Part shown: in pieces, positions 11,301 through 26,300 of the stretch
How the letters are laid out: each line of letters opens with the position of its first letter
Position numbering within the stretch: position 1 is the first letter of the stretch
Source: Strongylocentrotus purpuratus
Taxonomy: Eukaryota > Echinodermata > Echinoidea > Camarodonta > Strongylocentrotidae
Direction of reading: 5' to 3'
DNA length: 64,000 nucleotides
NCBI RefSeq assembly: GCF_000002235.5
Contig: NW_022145611.1
Span: 372,001 to 436,000, forward strand
Program-made: the position numbers and the translations under genes
The notes under the pieces: generated by a model
Databases searched by the model: none
What the model was told of the DNA's origin: nothing
The model's input: only the letters and a program-made list of their open reading frames with translations

Positions 11301-14300
11301 TAGAGAGGAAAGAGAGGGAGAGAGAGAGAGAGATAGCAAATGAGAAGGAGAAATAGCAATCGTACCGTGTACATTCTAATGATGCCTTCAAGATCTCCTA
11401 TATCACCACTATTATCTTGTGAAGAGAGTGTAGTTTCTGCCTGGTCTAACCACATAGTCAGATTGTTCAGATCGTTATCATATTGTTGCCATGTCTGGTA
11501 GTTATGTCTTAAGATTGCTCCTTTTTCCATGAGTTCTCCTTGTAAAACCTCCCATCGACCTACGAGACCTGAAATAACAAACAAAATTTTATTCATTAGA
11601 TAAAGTGCTCAAATGATCTGAAACACTAAAGCCTTTCAGTATATACATTCACTATGCCCACACTGTTGAGGTGTTGTGATATAACGGATGTGTCACTAGA
11701 CGGGGGATCTCATACTTTGTGATGCAAGTCTCAGCCATGGCTCTGACAATTTTGGTAAGACACTAATATATAAATGCCATTCTTTACCCAAAAGTAATCT
11801 TGGTACCTAGTAGGAAGAATTTTTTTTAATGCTTGCACCAGGGTAAGCTGAAATAATAATATATATGCATCACCCTCAGGGAGAGAACTTCGCCCAGATC
11901 TCGAATATTAAAGCAGTTGATATGTCTTTTATATGCCGAATTGAAACAAAAATCTACCAAGAATTCTCACTTTATCCTTTTATTGAGTAAAGATTGTTTA
12001 AACATCACAGAAAATCTGAGACACTGTCTTTTAATCGTCACTGGAAAAATGATTGAAAGTTTCAATCATTTGGGAATTGCAGACAAAAAGCACTGTACGG
12101 TGTCAGAGCTCGCACAAAGACAATTTTAACACGTAAACCAATGGGGATTGCAGCATGAGGGCATTTTTTAAAAGACTATTTACTGGTATAGGCGGGTATG
12201 AGGTCACTTTTCAAAAGACTATTGAATGGTAGGTGATTATGAGGGCATGACTAAAATCACGACTGCAATTTTTACCAATCAGATGGCTAGATTTCTAAAG
12301 AGAGGTATATCATTCACTCTAATACAGACATTCTAAATCTAATGACTATGACTATTAACCCTTACTTTAATATCATAATTAACCCAAACTGACCTGAGAC
12401 TTGACGTGCTAATACAGGATGATCATTGAGTTGAGGAGCCATTTTCTTTACAGCTGCTATACAGCTCTTACAATTCTCAGCTACTGTTTCCTGTAATAGG
12501 AAAAAACACCCACAAAAAGGTCATTGATGTACTGTTTATAGACCCCAAACTATGCCAGTAATTCATATGGTTAAATGCCTTGCGGTCACATTTGCGTAGG
12601 CCCATGATATCGAGAGTTACAAGCAGCGATCTGCAGTAGCCTCAGGGTCACCCTATGGCGTATTTCTATATTTTACAGGATGTAGGGGTCGCCGTATGAT
12701 TATAGCACGAAGTTATAACTTTTTTCATTTCTAGGTTCGCCCTAGCAATTACACACGCCATAGCCATGCCGTAGAGCTGTTCCACAGCGACCATACGTCA
12801 AGCGTTGTTATTTGTCAAAAACCTACGGCCGCCGCAGGGACGCGTAAAGGCAACCGTGCGTCATCAATTCAAAGACCGTACAGCAGTCGCAGGTTTTCTG
12901 TCTCTATAAATTCAAAATACCCAGTGCGGCTAACCTAACATATGTGACTACTACAGTATGTGGCCATGGGAATGCAGCGAATATTGGCCATAGATATTTT
13001 AGACCCATGGCCGCGGCGGTAAATGTAACTGAGGCATAAGTTACTTGTAGCTCAAAGTTGGCTTTTGTCTACAGGCATGATCGAATGAAGACTACTAGTA
13101 TACTCAAATGTTGCTTTTGCCTTATGAACGGTGCAGTCTGCTATTAAACTTGCAATAGATATTTACACAAGTTATATTTTTCAAATGCATGGAACCCCAA
13201 ATGTACAGATGGAAATAATTTTATCATGATTGATCCCCCTATTTTATTTATCCCAAAGAATTTGAAAGAAATCCGTCAAGGAATGTGGTAGTTAGAGCGC
13301 ACACAAGAATAGGACAAGGCGGAAGCGGGGGCAGCGGCGGCGTAACGCTGCTGAATCCAAAGTATCCTCCGGCATACTGTCGGAGGATACGATTATTACA
13401 CTAGACTGTCCTTTAAACAATCAATATGCAAAACTTGTGCTTTGTACATTCCTTGATTTCATTTGCACAAATACAGGTATCCCATCCAGAACAATATAAA
13501 TGTTTGACTAAAACTGATGTGCAGGTTGTGCCACAGCACTAGATGTGAGTTGGTCTAGTGGTACCGTTAGTGGTACACGCAGCTCAATGTCTTTGACTAT
13601 AAACTTGCTCAGACAGACCCTGAAACTGTGTCATATCTACTGGATGGTGATATAACTGATATGAGAGGTTGGTTCAGAGACATAAACAAACATATCTAAG
13701 ATACAGCAGTAAAAACTCAATCATGTGTGTTTCTGGTGTACATCCAGGAATCATATGTACCCATCAGTATCTTATTAAATGTTTGAGGACATGGATATTT
13801 TCATCATAACCAAGCAAGGACCTTTGTTTTTTGTTTATAGAGCACCTAAATAAACTTACCCCTACCTGAAAGGGCCACAAATTTTGAACAATTCACATTG
13901 TTCTAACCATGGACGTCCTTGTTTTGCGAGTGGTTATCAAAGTGAGGATACAGTTATTTTGTATGTCCTCGGTACCCACGTATCCACAACCACACACATG
14001 CAGAACTTAGAAATCCACAAGGTATGACTCTAATCGGAGGGTAAACTTACAAAGGCTGTTTTGATTTTGTCAACATCAGGTCCAATAGGTGTCTTACAGG
14101 TGACCATATTCTCTGCTTCCTCCAGCTGAGATGTACAGCTATCAATCAGCTGTTGAGCATACAACACATCGATAGGCTCTCCACCACGATGTTTGTTCTT
14201 ACCCCACCTAAGAAAAGAGATCAATACCATACAAAATAATAATAATATTATGGGTTTACGGTATATAGCACTTAATACATCAACAGTGTTTCTAAGCACT

Positions 14301-17300
14301 TTACAAATATACTATTATCTTGGTCATTGGATTCAGGCTTTTTCCGCACACATTGTTGGAACATTCTCCACTCCCTGGGGAGCATTCCAGCCAGGTGCCA
14401 ATTTAGAGATGCTCACAATCCTGAACAAACTACAAATACTTTGGCATCCTACTGGGTATCTATGTAACACCTGGGTGGAGAGTGGTAAATGTGGATTAAT
14501 GTCTTGCCAAAGGATGACAGTGCCAAGGTGGAGTTCGAACCATAAAAATATAAATTTTAAGGACTACTTGAATCTTGTTGAATTACTGTAACCCCTTCAT
14601 TCCAATAAAATCATTAACTCTTTCTTCTTAAAGTCCCCAGAAGTATTTGAAGTCATTTATCGAGCATCATTGGGCGTGTTCACACCGCAAGGGGGGACCG
14701 TGGGCGGACCGTGGATCGCGCTATCGTAGCGCGACCCACGGTCCGTCCGCCCATTGGCATTCGCCGGATCCACACCGCAGTGAGATAGCGCGGTCTATCG
14801 TAGCACCCCCTATTTTGAGAGGTCCTGTTGTCATGACGCGTGACGTCATGAGGTCAGAGCGGTCAAAGAATTCGCGCGCTATTACGAACTAGGAGTGTTG
14901 AAAAGGCCATTTTCGTAATGTAACCAAATTTAATGCATACGTCTTTGTGAAGTGCCTCAATACAAATTATTTCATTCACCTGATAAGAATAATAGTATTT
15001 CAATAGACAGAATCCAAACTGCATACATTAGTTGTTGTCAGGTTGGACAAGCATTATGGCTTGACCTACCTATATAGCAACATTTAATATATGCAGTTGC
15101 ATTCTGACTATTGAAATACTATTGTTCCTATCAGGTGAATGAAATAATTTGTATTGAGGCACCTCACAAACACTTATGCATTAAATTTGGTTACATTACG
15201 AAAATGGCCTATTGTACCGATTCAGATTCAGATCGCACCAAAATAGAATGAGTATAAAATTCCCCGCGTGTAGAACGATTAAATCCGGCGTGCTATCGTA
15301 GCTCGGGTTCACACCGGCAGAGATAGCCCGGTCTAGAGCGCGCTAGACCGCGCTATCTCTCGTGGACCACCCCCAAGAGGTGCTCCAGTGTTGGCTCGAC
15401 GTGGCTCGCCGTGGCTCGCTGTTGGGCGGACCAAAACGACGTTGTACCTTCCACACCGCAGAGATAGCGCGCGCTAGACCGCGCTATCTCTGCCGGTGTG
15501 AACAGCCTCATAGAAATGTTACAGTAAGACCATCAGGAAAAACAATATGAGGTTGCACTGAGTAACTAAGCACATTTTTGTATTATTAAGTCAGGACAAA
15601 CATGTATCTTCTGCCTCTACCCTATTAAAATCCTTTTCAATGATTTAAAGAGAAGGTTGAGTTCTGGGGAGAGGTGACAAATAAATTGTGAGCGTAATCA
15701 TTGTTATTATTAAAGTGTGAAAGAGCATCAGGGAAAAAAATGATCCCTGAAAAGCATGGCTCTTCATATACCTTCATATTCTAAATGTAAAAGTAAAAGA
15801 TTAAAAATGAGGCCTGATTTTTATGCCACATGTTTGTGTAGTCCCATATTCATTTTTCTGTGCACAGTGCTTGTCACTATACCAAGACTGGGCCAAATTT
15901 ATTATCATTTTGATGACTGCAGAACCTTTCCGACACACCCATCTTTATATGCTACATGATCATATTTTCCTGACAGATTCTACATCGTTTCTTTCACAAT
16001 GCAATCGCATGACCAGAATTGAACTTTATCTTTAAAGAAGAGGCCATATGTTTGAGAAAAATCTACAAATTGTTGATAATCAAGATATTATTTTTCTATC
16101 CATTCTATTTTGGGATGGCAAGCCATCATCATTTGTCTCCTTGCCTTCTAAAAGAGTTAAAGAGGTTTACCTGACATCTGGTTCTCCATCAGCATTGGTT
16201 GTCATGTACTCATCCCAGTCTAGAGATGATACACCACTAGCTGGAGTAATCCTGCCTGAGACATATTCACTCGGTCCTGGTGATGCTGAACGGGTTGCGG
16301 AGCTGCCCCTAGACCTGGCTCTTGCATCGTAGGGTCTTCGGTGTACTCTGCTTGGTGATAGATGGGTTGGAAGGATTTCATCATTGTCGCTCTCACTCAT
16401 AGGCTCACCTTCATTGTCTTCTTCATCTGATGAGTCAGTACTTGAGAACTGGATGGAGGTCAAATATGAAATTAATCAATTCATTTTCTATAATACAGTC
16501 ATGGTCAAGAAAATTGAATTGTAATATTGGTCTGTATTCTGGAACTCATAAAAATGTCATCAGCTAGTTGTATCAGGGGTGATAGTGAGCACTAAAAAAA
16601 TAATAGGTTTTTTGTTTTCCCCTCAACCACGCCCCCCTTGAGTAAAAAAAAGAAGAAGAGGATTCGCGGGAAAAATGGCATCTAACAACATTCCCCCCTT
16701 TCGAGTAAGAAAATTGGGGGAAAATAGGGCAAAATAGAGAAAATACGGAGGAGGAATTAAAAAAAAAAAAAAAAATTAAATCGGGAAGAAGAAAAAAAAT
16801 CGGGAAAAGGTTGGGAAAAAATTAAATCAAGGGAAACGCTCTCAGCGGTCTCACCTGCATAACGCAATTCAATAAGATAAACCAGAACGTCAATGACGTA
16901 GCGCTCATCCGCATCTCGCAACAACAAATATCGTAAATTTTATGTGGTACACTTTTGAACTGGTCAAAAATTAAAAATTTGATGCCCTGGAAGGGACATA
17001 ATTTCATTTCATTTGCATAAAGTACCATAAATAATCAATGGAGCAAAATCTCACAATTCTGTGTAGAAGTTAAGTGTTCCAAATTTAGCTCTACCAGATA
17101 AGGCTAACCAAATCAAAATCAGTCAAGAAATGAGGGAAAAGAAGCAATTTTTTGTTATTTTTGGAATAAATTTGCATAAATTACCATAATTAATTAATGG
17201 AAACCAATTTCAAAATTCTGTGTAAAAGTTTAGTGTACCTAAGTTAGCTCTACCATATAAAGCAAACCAAATCAAAATCGGTCGAGAAATGAAGGAGAAG

Positions 17301-20300
17301 AAGCCTTTTTTGTGATTTTGAATAAATTTGCATAAATTAGCATAGATAATGAATTTCACGATTCTGTGTAGAAATTTTAAATCCCCCTCCTAGCCCTATC
17401 ATATGAAACAATCAGAATCAAAATCGGTTGAAAAATAACGAAGAAGAAGCATTTTGAAAATCTTGATGTTGATGCCACAACAAAGTCTAAGTTTGTTGAC
17501 CTTAAATGACCTTTGACCTTAACTTGGTGACCTGAAATTCTACTCACATGATTGGGGAGACTTGATAACCATATAGTCCAAGTTTCATTGACTAAGAACT
17601 TATACTTTCAAAATTATATCAAAAATTCAAAAACTTAACCTTAGGTTAAGTTTTCGATGATGATGCTACAACATAGTCCAAGTCTGTTGACCTGAAATGA
17701 CCTTTGACCTTGACTTTGTGATCTGAAATTCTACTCACATGATTGGGATACTTGATTACCCTATAGTCAAAGTTTCATTGACTAAGAACTTATAATTTAA
17801 AAATTATATCAAAAATTCAAAAACTTGTCGCGAACTGGCCTCCGAAGAGGTGTTCCTCTGACGAGGGCACCCCCGCCAACACATGGGTACGTCCCTCTTG
17901 AGAACCCCTTAGGCGGATGTTCGTCGCCTGGGCAGCCCCAAAAGAGAGCTGTGTCCATAGCACCTGAGTGACAGCCAACAAAACCTCATCTAAGATCGAC
18001 TCATCAGCCTCAGAAACAAAAAATCTCCCGCGCCCTGACTCTTAAGGACAGAAGCGACCCCAGGTAGGCCGTCAACCTCATGCCTGACCTAGCATGTGCT
18101 TCACATGACCATACTGGCCTATCTAGAGTCTGAAACGTACTGCTTTTAAAATTCATGCCCAGTCTTCCCGCCAAATGTGTCAAATCTGGTGAAAAAGATT
18201 TGGGCTCAAAGAAAGCCACAGTGTCTGGAGACCTGAACGCAAAGTCCTTGAGTACCAGCTTAGCCTGCTGAGACGACTCTGCAGCCACACTATATGCTGC
18301 CTTAAAGTCTTTTGTTAACGGAATCCCTTTCGAGGGAGTATCCGAGCGGAAGAAACTCGCATTCTGGACTCCTTCCGACTGGGTCAGAGAGAAAGTCCCA
18401 GGCAGGTACTTAGCAAGCAGTGCCTGAGCGTTTGTTGCCAACCCCTGCGGTACCTGGGGGCCACACTAGCTACGGATTCAGAATCAGAATCCGCATCCAG
18501 GTCCCCAACACCCATTCAGTCGGGAGCCTGGCCCCCAGGGAAAAAATTAAGTTTTTCATTTCGGGGGCTCCATTTCAAATTTCGGGGGCTTTTTTTTCCA
18601 TTTCAGGGGCTCTTTTTCTGGGGCTACTTTTTCATTAATTCATAAAAGGATACAGTTTGTTGAGATTTGTTTAGTATGGTAGGCTAAGGTTTCGGGCTTC
18701 CTGAATCCTGCTTCATAATTGCCTATTAAAAAAATAGTTCAATAACTAAGTTTTTATGCATTGATCTGATGCAAGAACTAATAGACCCTAGATTGCGATT
18801 ATTTCTGGTCATGAATTTCGATAATCATTTTCAAAGTAAAATTTTCACAAGAAATTCAAAAAGTTGTTTTAAAACGTAGACATTAGTTATACTTTTATTA
18901 ATTCTAAGCTCAGGTTTCATACATCTATTCACGAAACTATATTGAAATTGCGGCAATAATGATGCAAACCAACAGATAGTAATTTCAAAGTGTCAAATCT
19001 CTTCGACTCAAGCTCAGCTCAGCTCAGCTCACACACACACTGCACTGTACTGCACTGTATTGTACGTGTGTCAGTCATGGTGATTTTGTCAGATTTTCTT
19101 TACGTTGAAGAATGATTATCAAAATTCAGTATCAATACCGAGAATAATCACAAAATAGGCTTTAATTTCATACCTCTATTCACAAAAACTTTATAAAATT
19201 GCGTCAATCGTGATGAAAATTGATTGCAGTTTCGCGATGTTTAGTGGTCTAAGTTCAGCTAATATGATCTATCAAAACAAAATCGATCGCCAAAAACTCG
19301 GCCCCTACGATCCGTCTCGATCTCGCAACCACAAAAGTGTACGTGTTTTGGTTTGAAGAGCTGGGGCAGTATGATATGATGATGGATGTATGGGGAGGAA
19401 AAAATCCCACAGACTCCAGAACTGCCGCCGGTTTGTGAGGAGCCGCACGAGCCAAACGATTTGTCAACTGCCGAGGTTGCTCGTACTGTAAAAACCAGAG
19501 GACGAGAACCGGGGACAGGACCGGCTGGACCGGATACCCTACTCCTAAATGCAACGTTTGGAACCGGTAAACCGGAACAACCAAAGAATCGGTTTGAGAT
19601 GGTAAACCGGATGAAACTGCTAGACCGTTACAACTTGTATTTGATAAAACAATGTTAAATTGTTTTTCATGTGAAGTCAATTCAAATGGATTATAAGATT
19701 GGAATGATTTGTTAAATCATATTCTTTTTCATGTGATGTTAACTCCAATTAATTGTGAAATTGTGAAATTGCATGCATGCATAAATAAATAAAGATATAT
19801 ACATATATACATATTATAATTAAGGAATTGTCTTTCATTTTGAATTCTCATATTCTGCTCATAGTGAGTACAATATGAAAAAATCAAAGTAAGAAATGCT
19901 AAAGTGAAGTAATGGACCATGGCAAAAATAGAAATGTAGGAAAAGGCAGAACAGGGCAAATTTACATGAAGCGTAATATATGCAACATGTTTAGATCAGC
20001 AACTTTGTCAAAACCAGATTTCTTTGCAAAATACATGAAAGAAAAAATAATGAATAACAAAATCATATGTATTCCACACACATTAAATGATTACATGAAT
20101 AATAAAAAGCAATACGCTCTAAGTAACAAAATTTGTAAGTGAACTTACAATAACTAGATATTTTCAACTATAAAAAGAAAACTTATCACATACAACTTCA
20201 CAGCAAATACTAAAATGGCACAATACTCATATTATCAGCAATACATTACAGTGCCTTACAAATTAATGATAACAAATAGAATATAAAAAAATCATAGGCA

Positions 20301-23300
20301 CAGAAAATTGAGAAAACAGAGAAGAGAATTTTAAAACAACCTGACAGGATACAAACATTTAGAAAAGCATGAAATGATGAATGTAGTCTGCTCTGTTTCA
20401 TATAAAATACCATAAATGGCTATTAATAAATATCTTTCCTCTAGTAAATAAAAACCAGAAGACATGAGAAGTCATCATGTATAAACCATGTACCCATAAC
20501 TTGTGAACATAAAATCATTTGTTTTGTGCTACTAGAAAGAAGAAGGAAGCATATAGGAACACAACTTGTTGACTAGAGGAACATTTGGATGAAACACTGA
20601 TATGACAAGTTGACATTCATACCTTGGTATTACCAACCATGAAATAATCAAAGGGTATGGCAGAAGAATCTCCCTATTTATCAGGCAGCGATGGGTTCAA
20701 GAAAACATAACAATTCTGTTTAGAAACATGGATGATTAGTACATGATTACACCATGTACAAGAGAGAAAATGTTGTACATGTATACGATGCAGGTTTTGT
20801 ACAGTTGAAGGTATAGCAGCTTTTCAGCATCAATGGCATGCTACAATATTTTTACATTCATGTACAAACAAACCATCTAAATGCAAAACAGTCCAGGCCT
20901 GATATTTTTACAAGAATGGGCTCTCTTTACATCTTCTGCTTGACAAAGAGAGTGAATCCACGAGAAAGACATGAAGTGAAAAAGTGTTAGAGCATTATTC
21001 CACTGCACACATAACTCCAAACATGATTGGAATTGAAATGATCTTCGTCTACTTTTAAGAATCAGAAATCAGTTGTCATCTCTAGAGATTATTATGCAAG
21101 TTGCATCATATGTGTAGACTACGCAAAGAGCTAAAGATAAAGACATCATGACATCATTCCTGACAAAGTGAAATGCACTGATTCTACTTCCTAGATCTTA
21201 AAAATTAGATTTTTGTCAAAGTTTAGTTTAATGTGAAAGTTTACATAATGTGGTATGAAGAATGAAAGACAGTAAAGAGGAAGCACAATTGTAAGATGTT
21301 ATAAATAATGTTATGATAATGCTTTAAATTAGTTCAATTTGAAGCTCATTACCTCAGTAGCTGTAATCCTCTCAAGCTTTCTCTGGAATTTGCTGACCCT
21401 TGCAAAGACCTCATCAGCATAGCCTCTGAGATCATCCATTTCTTCCTGTATCTGAGCAGCATCATTGGCATCACAACGTTGCATCAGGTTACGAGCATAC
21501 CCATCGATCTCATCTAACCTAGATTGGTTCAGCTCTATCTCATGTTGGAATGCCTAGTAGAACGTAACAAGACATAGGGAGAAGTAATATCATTGTAAGT
21601 CAAAGGTACTTGGTAATTTTGCATGTTAACATGTATTGTGGAGTTCTGAACATAAACTGACATCATGTGTCATTTCCCATTCATATTTGGTCAGATCAAA
21701 GCCCTAGTGGTGCTATCAACTGAATGCAAGGATACTATGATCAGATATACTCAATCTTAGATGTGATTGGTAACACATGGGGCAAAATAGCTTGGACTTA
21801 ATAGTAAACTTAAAACTAAGAACTTTGAATATGACCTTTTCTCCGTTTTAGGGTGTTTTTTTTTAATGTGAACTATTATTTTGAAGAAATATTGACTAAA
21901 TCAGTTTTCTACATTGAAATTAAAATTGATTATAAAGAGGAAATGTTAAGCTTGAGAAACAATAACCTTTGGGCATTTACATTCTATAACAAAAATAACT
22001 TTCATAATGCAAACCAATGATAACGACTTATATCAGTGTTGTCATTAAATTGTTGATTAAATTTTACTTCAACATACCAGTATACAATTTTTCATGAAGT
22101 CACACAAGTTCTGAGTAAATACAGTCAATCCCGTATAAACTGAAGACCACCAATGAGAGACACGAAAAGTAGTCTTTTTAGGCAGGTTGATTTTATAGAC
22201 AGGTTTACTTTTCACACATGTTTCAGTTAGAAGCATAATTTCAAGCAAACCCAAAATGTTGTGGACTGGTAGCCTTTATATACAGGAGGATGTTAAAGCA
22301 GGTTTGACTGAGTTTAAAGCTTTGTAATTCAAAGAATTGTGGAGTCCTGACTAACCTTCATTTGTTTGGTCTTGGTAGAGATATCTGACTGTGAAAAGTG
22401 TTCTATATTGGTTAATTGAAGGTCCATCTCTGTCAGCCACACCACCATACTCTCTCTTGTCCCTTCAAACTCGTCCCTCAAACCTTGTTGAGAGCGTAGA
22501 CGACGTAGAACGCTGCAACATCTTCGGGCTAATGCATCCCATCTAATGACATAAAAATATTTTTAATTCAGTTCAAATAAGGGTTCATCAAAAACACGCT
22601 TGGTAGTAAAGAGGCAGCATTGACCATTTTTTAAGTTGATCAAAATATACTGTCAATACATAGCAATAATACTAGAACATGTAAAATAGAAAAGTTACAT
22701 ACAATGAAATAATTGATAAAATTGAAAGTTATAGGTGCTACAAGTCACTGATTTGTATCACATTTCTGGAATAAAACAAAGAGATTAATAATACATGCTG
22801 TCTTCAGAACATAAAAATTTACATTTTTCTCCAGCTGTTGATAAAAATGTGTAAATGTTTTACAAATATGTTGTATGGCCAACAGATTGTACAAAGAAGT
22901 TAGTACTACATGAATGAAGTTCCAGGAGTGTCATATTTGACAGACATGAGAAATAAAGAATCCACTATAATTATTATTATGTATAACACACTAATATTGA
23001 CTGTTAGAGGGGCAATCTTGAAATTTTTGCCTGAGTGTTGATCTTAAAATTGAGCTATGCTCCAGTCTTGATATCAAGTAAATATTTTAATATTTCAATA
23101 TTTTAACTTTGACCCAAATGTAAATACTCAACAGTTCTTTCATATAATAAATTAACAGATGTGTTTCTACCTATCATTGGCAGTGTGGACAAGACCCCTG
23201 AGTTGATTAGCACCATCTGTTCTGCCCTCTCTTGCCAGACGGCGATATTGCTTGTTCAACATCTCTAGCTGGGCTAGGTTCTCATGAACCTTACGCTGGA

Positions 23301-26300
23301 ATGCCTGATAGAGAACAATCAAATGAGTTGTTAAAACCAGTTTATCACATACAGGGAATAGTCAATATAACAAGGCACTTTTTATGCCTCCGCAACCAAA
23401 TAGCCAGAGGCATTATGTTTTTTGTGTTGTCCGTCCATCCGTCCCGTTCTTGTGATCACATTATCTCAAGAACCAATTGATGGATTTCCGTCAAACTTGG
23501 GTCACAAAGTCAAAGGTCACAGGGCTCACTATGTATGCGAAAATAGCATGTGAACCGATGGATGGATTACTATCAAACTCAGGACATACATGTATGTATC
23601 CTGCAGAGCCAATGAACTGATTAGATTTTAGGGTCATGGGGTCAAAGGTTAAAGGGTCATACATGTACATGAAAAATAGCTTGTAATCACGATATTCTGA
23701 GAACCTGTTAATGGATTACAATCATACCTGAATTTTAAAAATTACTTCAGTTGTGGTTGGTCAATTCGCTCTATGGCTGAGGCATCATTTTTGATGGCGC
23801 GCAGTCGAAGATCCATCTAGTTTCTTTTTACATTGATGACATATTCTATCTTCTAATAGTAATGCTAGAAGAAGTTAATGAAGAACTATTAAGTCCCTGC
23901 AGTGGCCGATCTCATAAGGGCATGGGGGCATGTGCACCTCATCAAAACCACAAAGAGAGCAAACACGTAAGAGAAAACAGGTACAAAAGTGTAGTGTTTA
24001 TTTGCTAATGAGGGAGAAACTTTGTTGTTGCAAAATTCATGTAAAATATTTAGAGAACTATGTCACATTGCAAGAAATTCCTGAACCGAACACTGCATTG
24101 GTTGTGGTTGTAACAAGCAATCAAACTTACTTCATATTTCTTGATTTCTTCTTTGATGATAATGTATGGTGTACAGGATGTGTTGGGAGCAGCAATGGCT
24201 TGCTCACTCTTTTCTAACCAGTCAGCAAATCTCTCATAATCCTCTTTGAACTTCTGCCATAGACGCCATGTCTCCTCGATCCTGTACAGAGATGGTACAT
24301 ATACATAGAGGGCATTCTTAATTCTTAGTGAGAAGTACCTACATTCATGTGCAATATTTTAAAACAATCAAAAGTTCAACATTAATAGTTGAACATGGAA
24401 TTAAGGTACAAAGAAATTTGAAGAAAAAAATGTCCATAGACTTGTTTGCAAACCTTGGGCTTAGTACTCAAAAAGTGAAAGCTAACACTTTTAACTAGAC
24501 ATTTTGACATTTTGAACTCGGCAGAAAATCAAGGCCAAAGCTGAATCATTGCAATTACTTGAGTGAATTTTTGCAACAACAAAAAAGTTTATGTCAAAAC
24601 AAATTTTTATTATCATTTGATATGAATGTGTAAAATAGCTGCTAAAGAAGTAATATTGAAAACTTCAGGAGATAAAATTATAGAACATGAATTTTCAGGC
24701 ATTTTAGTGGGTGTAGAGATTGCACTTTAACTGTTGATACTTCATCACTGTACAATGCTGAGTCTGCTATAGTGCCAAGCTAGCCGGACCCACTTGGGTT
24801 TGCATATGCTTGAATGCAATATTAACACTTTGGTTGTTTCTTCAAGTCTCTGCAAGGTTGCTGGTTTGTAACACATGAAGTTTTGCACGAAGCAATAGGC
24901 ACCAAATGGGGAAGGAATGTTGTGTGTAACTCAATGGATTTGCAAAATAACCCATTTACGGTCTTGATTAGCTCCAGGATAACCCTAGTATAGATTAATT
25001 TTGCACTGGAAATAGTTAAATAATCTGGAAGCATTTGGTATACCTACCGGTATCCCATGATAACAAAAATGTGGCACAGGGAGATTATTATTGTGTCCTA
25101 CAAAGAGTTAAGAAAGAGCATGACAAACCTCATCTTTCTTTCAGCAGATAGAGTACAGATGTTATGCCATCTTTGATCTAATGTCTGAGTGGCTGTTCTA
25201 ATTGCTTCACAGTCTGCATCTGTTGAGCAGGCATCTTGATCATGAAGAAGCACTTCACAGAGGTTTAGTACTGATGCTACCCCACTGCTGTGTCGGGTTA
25301 TATCTTTATGAAGTTCCTGATATGGAAGAGGAAGAAGTTTTTTCATGTTATATGCAATAAATAAGGAGGTAATGATTGGGAAAATTAAATATCATGAGCA
25401 AATAGCACGGTTATACTAATGTACTGCTCTGTCAAAGAAGTGCTTAAATAGAATACACAAACATAGAAAAACGGTCACAGAGAACAAATTATATGTAGAT
25501 TGTATCTAGATTTGATAAATGGTCAGAACTTTCAAGCAATTCAACATCACTATATACAGAGTACATGAATCTGTATACATGTAATAAGAAAAATAGTGCT
25601 AATTACTAAAAAGTGTTTTTGCTCACTTCTTCAATTCAAGAAACACATTAATGATGCTGGTTGTAAGTATCGGCTTGCATGGTGCATGGTGCATTTGCAA
25701 GCCTACTGTACACATTAATGATGTTAAAAGGATTGGGTAACTTTGCCTCAGATTCTAGAAAAAATCCTGGATTTAGCTCATGCTGCAATCATAATTATAA
25801 ACCTTTAGGTCATACCGGTACATGAATCCCATAACTTTTACAAGCCAATCGCCTGTCTGATTATCAAGATATCTACGATTGGAATTAGAAATGTCAGAAT
25901 TTGTTCTCCTAACGGGAAAACGAGTATGGTAAAACTGGTCAATCAAAGATTTTTACTTGTTTTGAAACACTGGGCTTCAATATTACACCATATCACAGAC
26001 ACTGATAATACGTAGGGCCATGCATTTCAGATTTAACAATTATTAAACGATACCTTTAAGGTCCACTTTCTATTTTTTTTAACAAGTGAGTTACATAGGG
26101 ACAAAAAAGATGTGTCCCAGTACACATTATTTAGTTAATCTATCAGGCGATTTGACATCAAGTTAATGTGTGCAGGTCTTAGGCCTTGGGTGGTTCAAAA
26201 GGGCATAGCTATCTTGGTATGTTTTACTTCCTACAAAAGAAAAAACAAACAAAAATTGAATTTGTATCTTCAGCTGGGATGGAAACCATTAAGCCATGAG

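Noticed and set aside
19255..19680. Overlapping opposite-strand ORFs of 141 and 90 residues
   Set aside because: No domain, no splice context and no codon bias could be seen; they are treated as chance frames.
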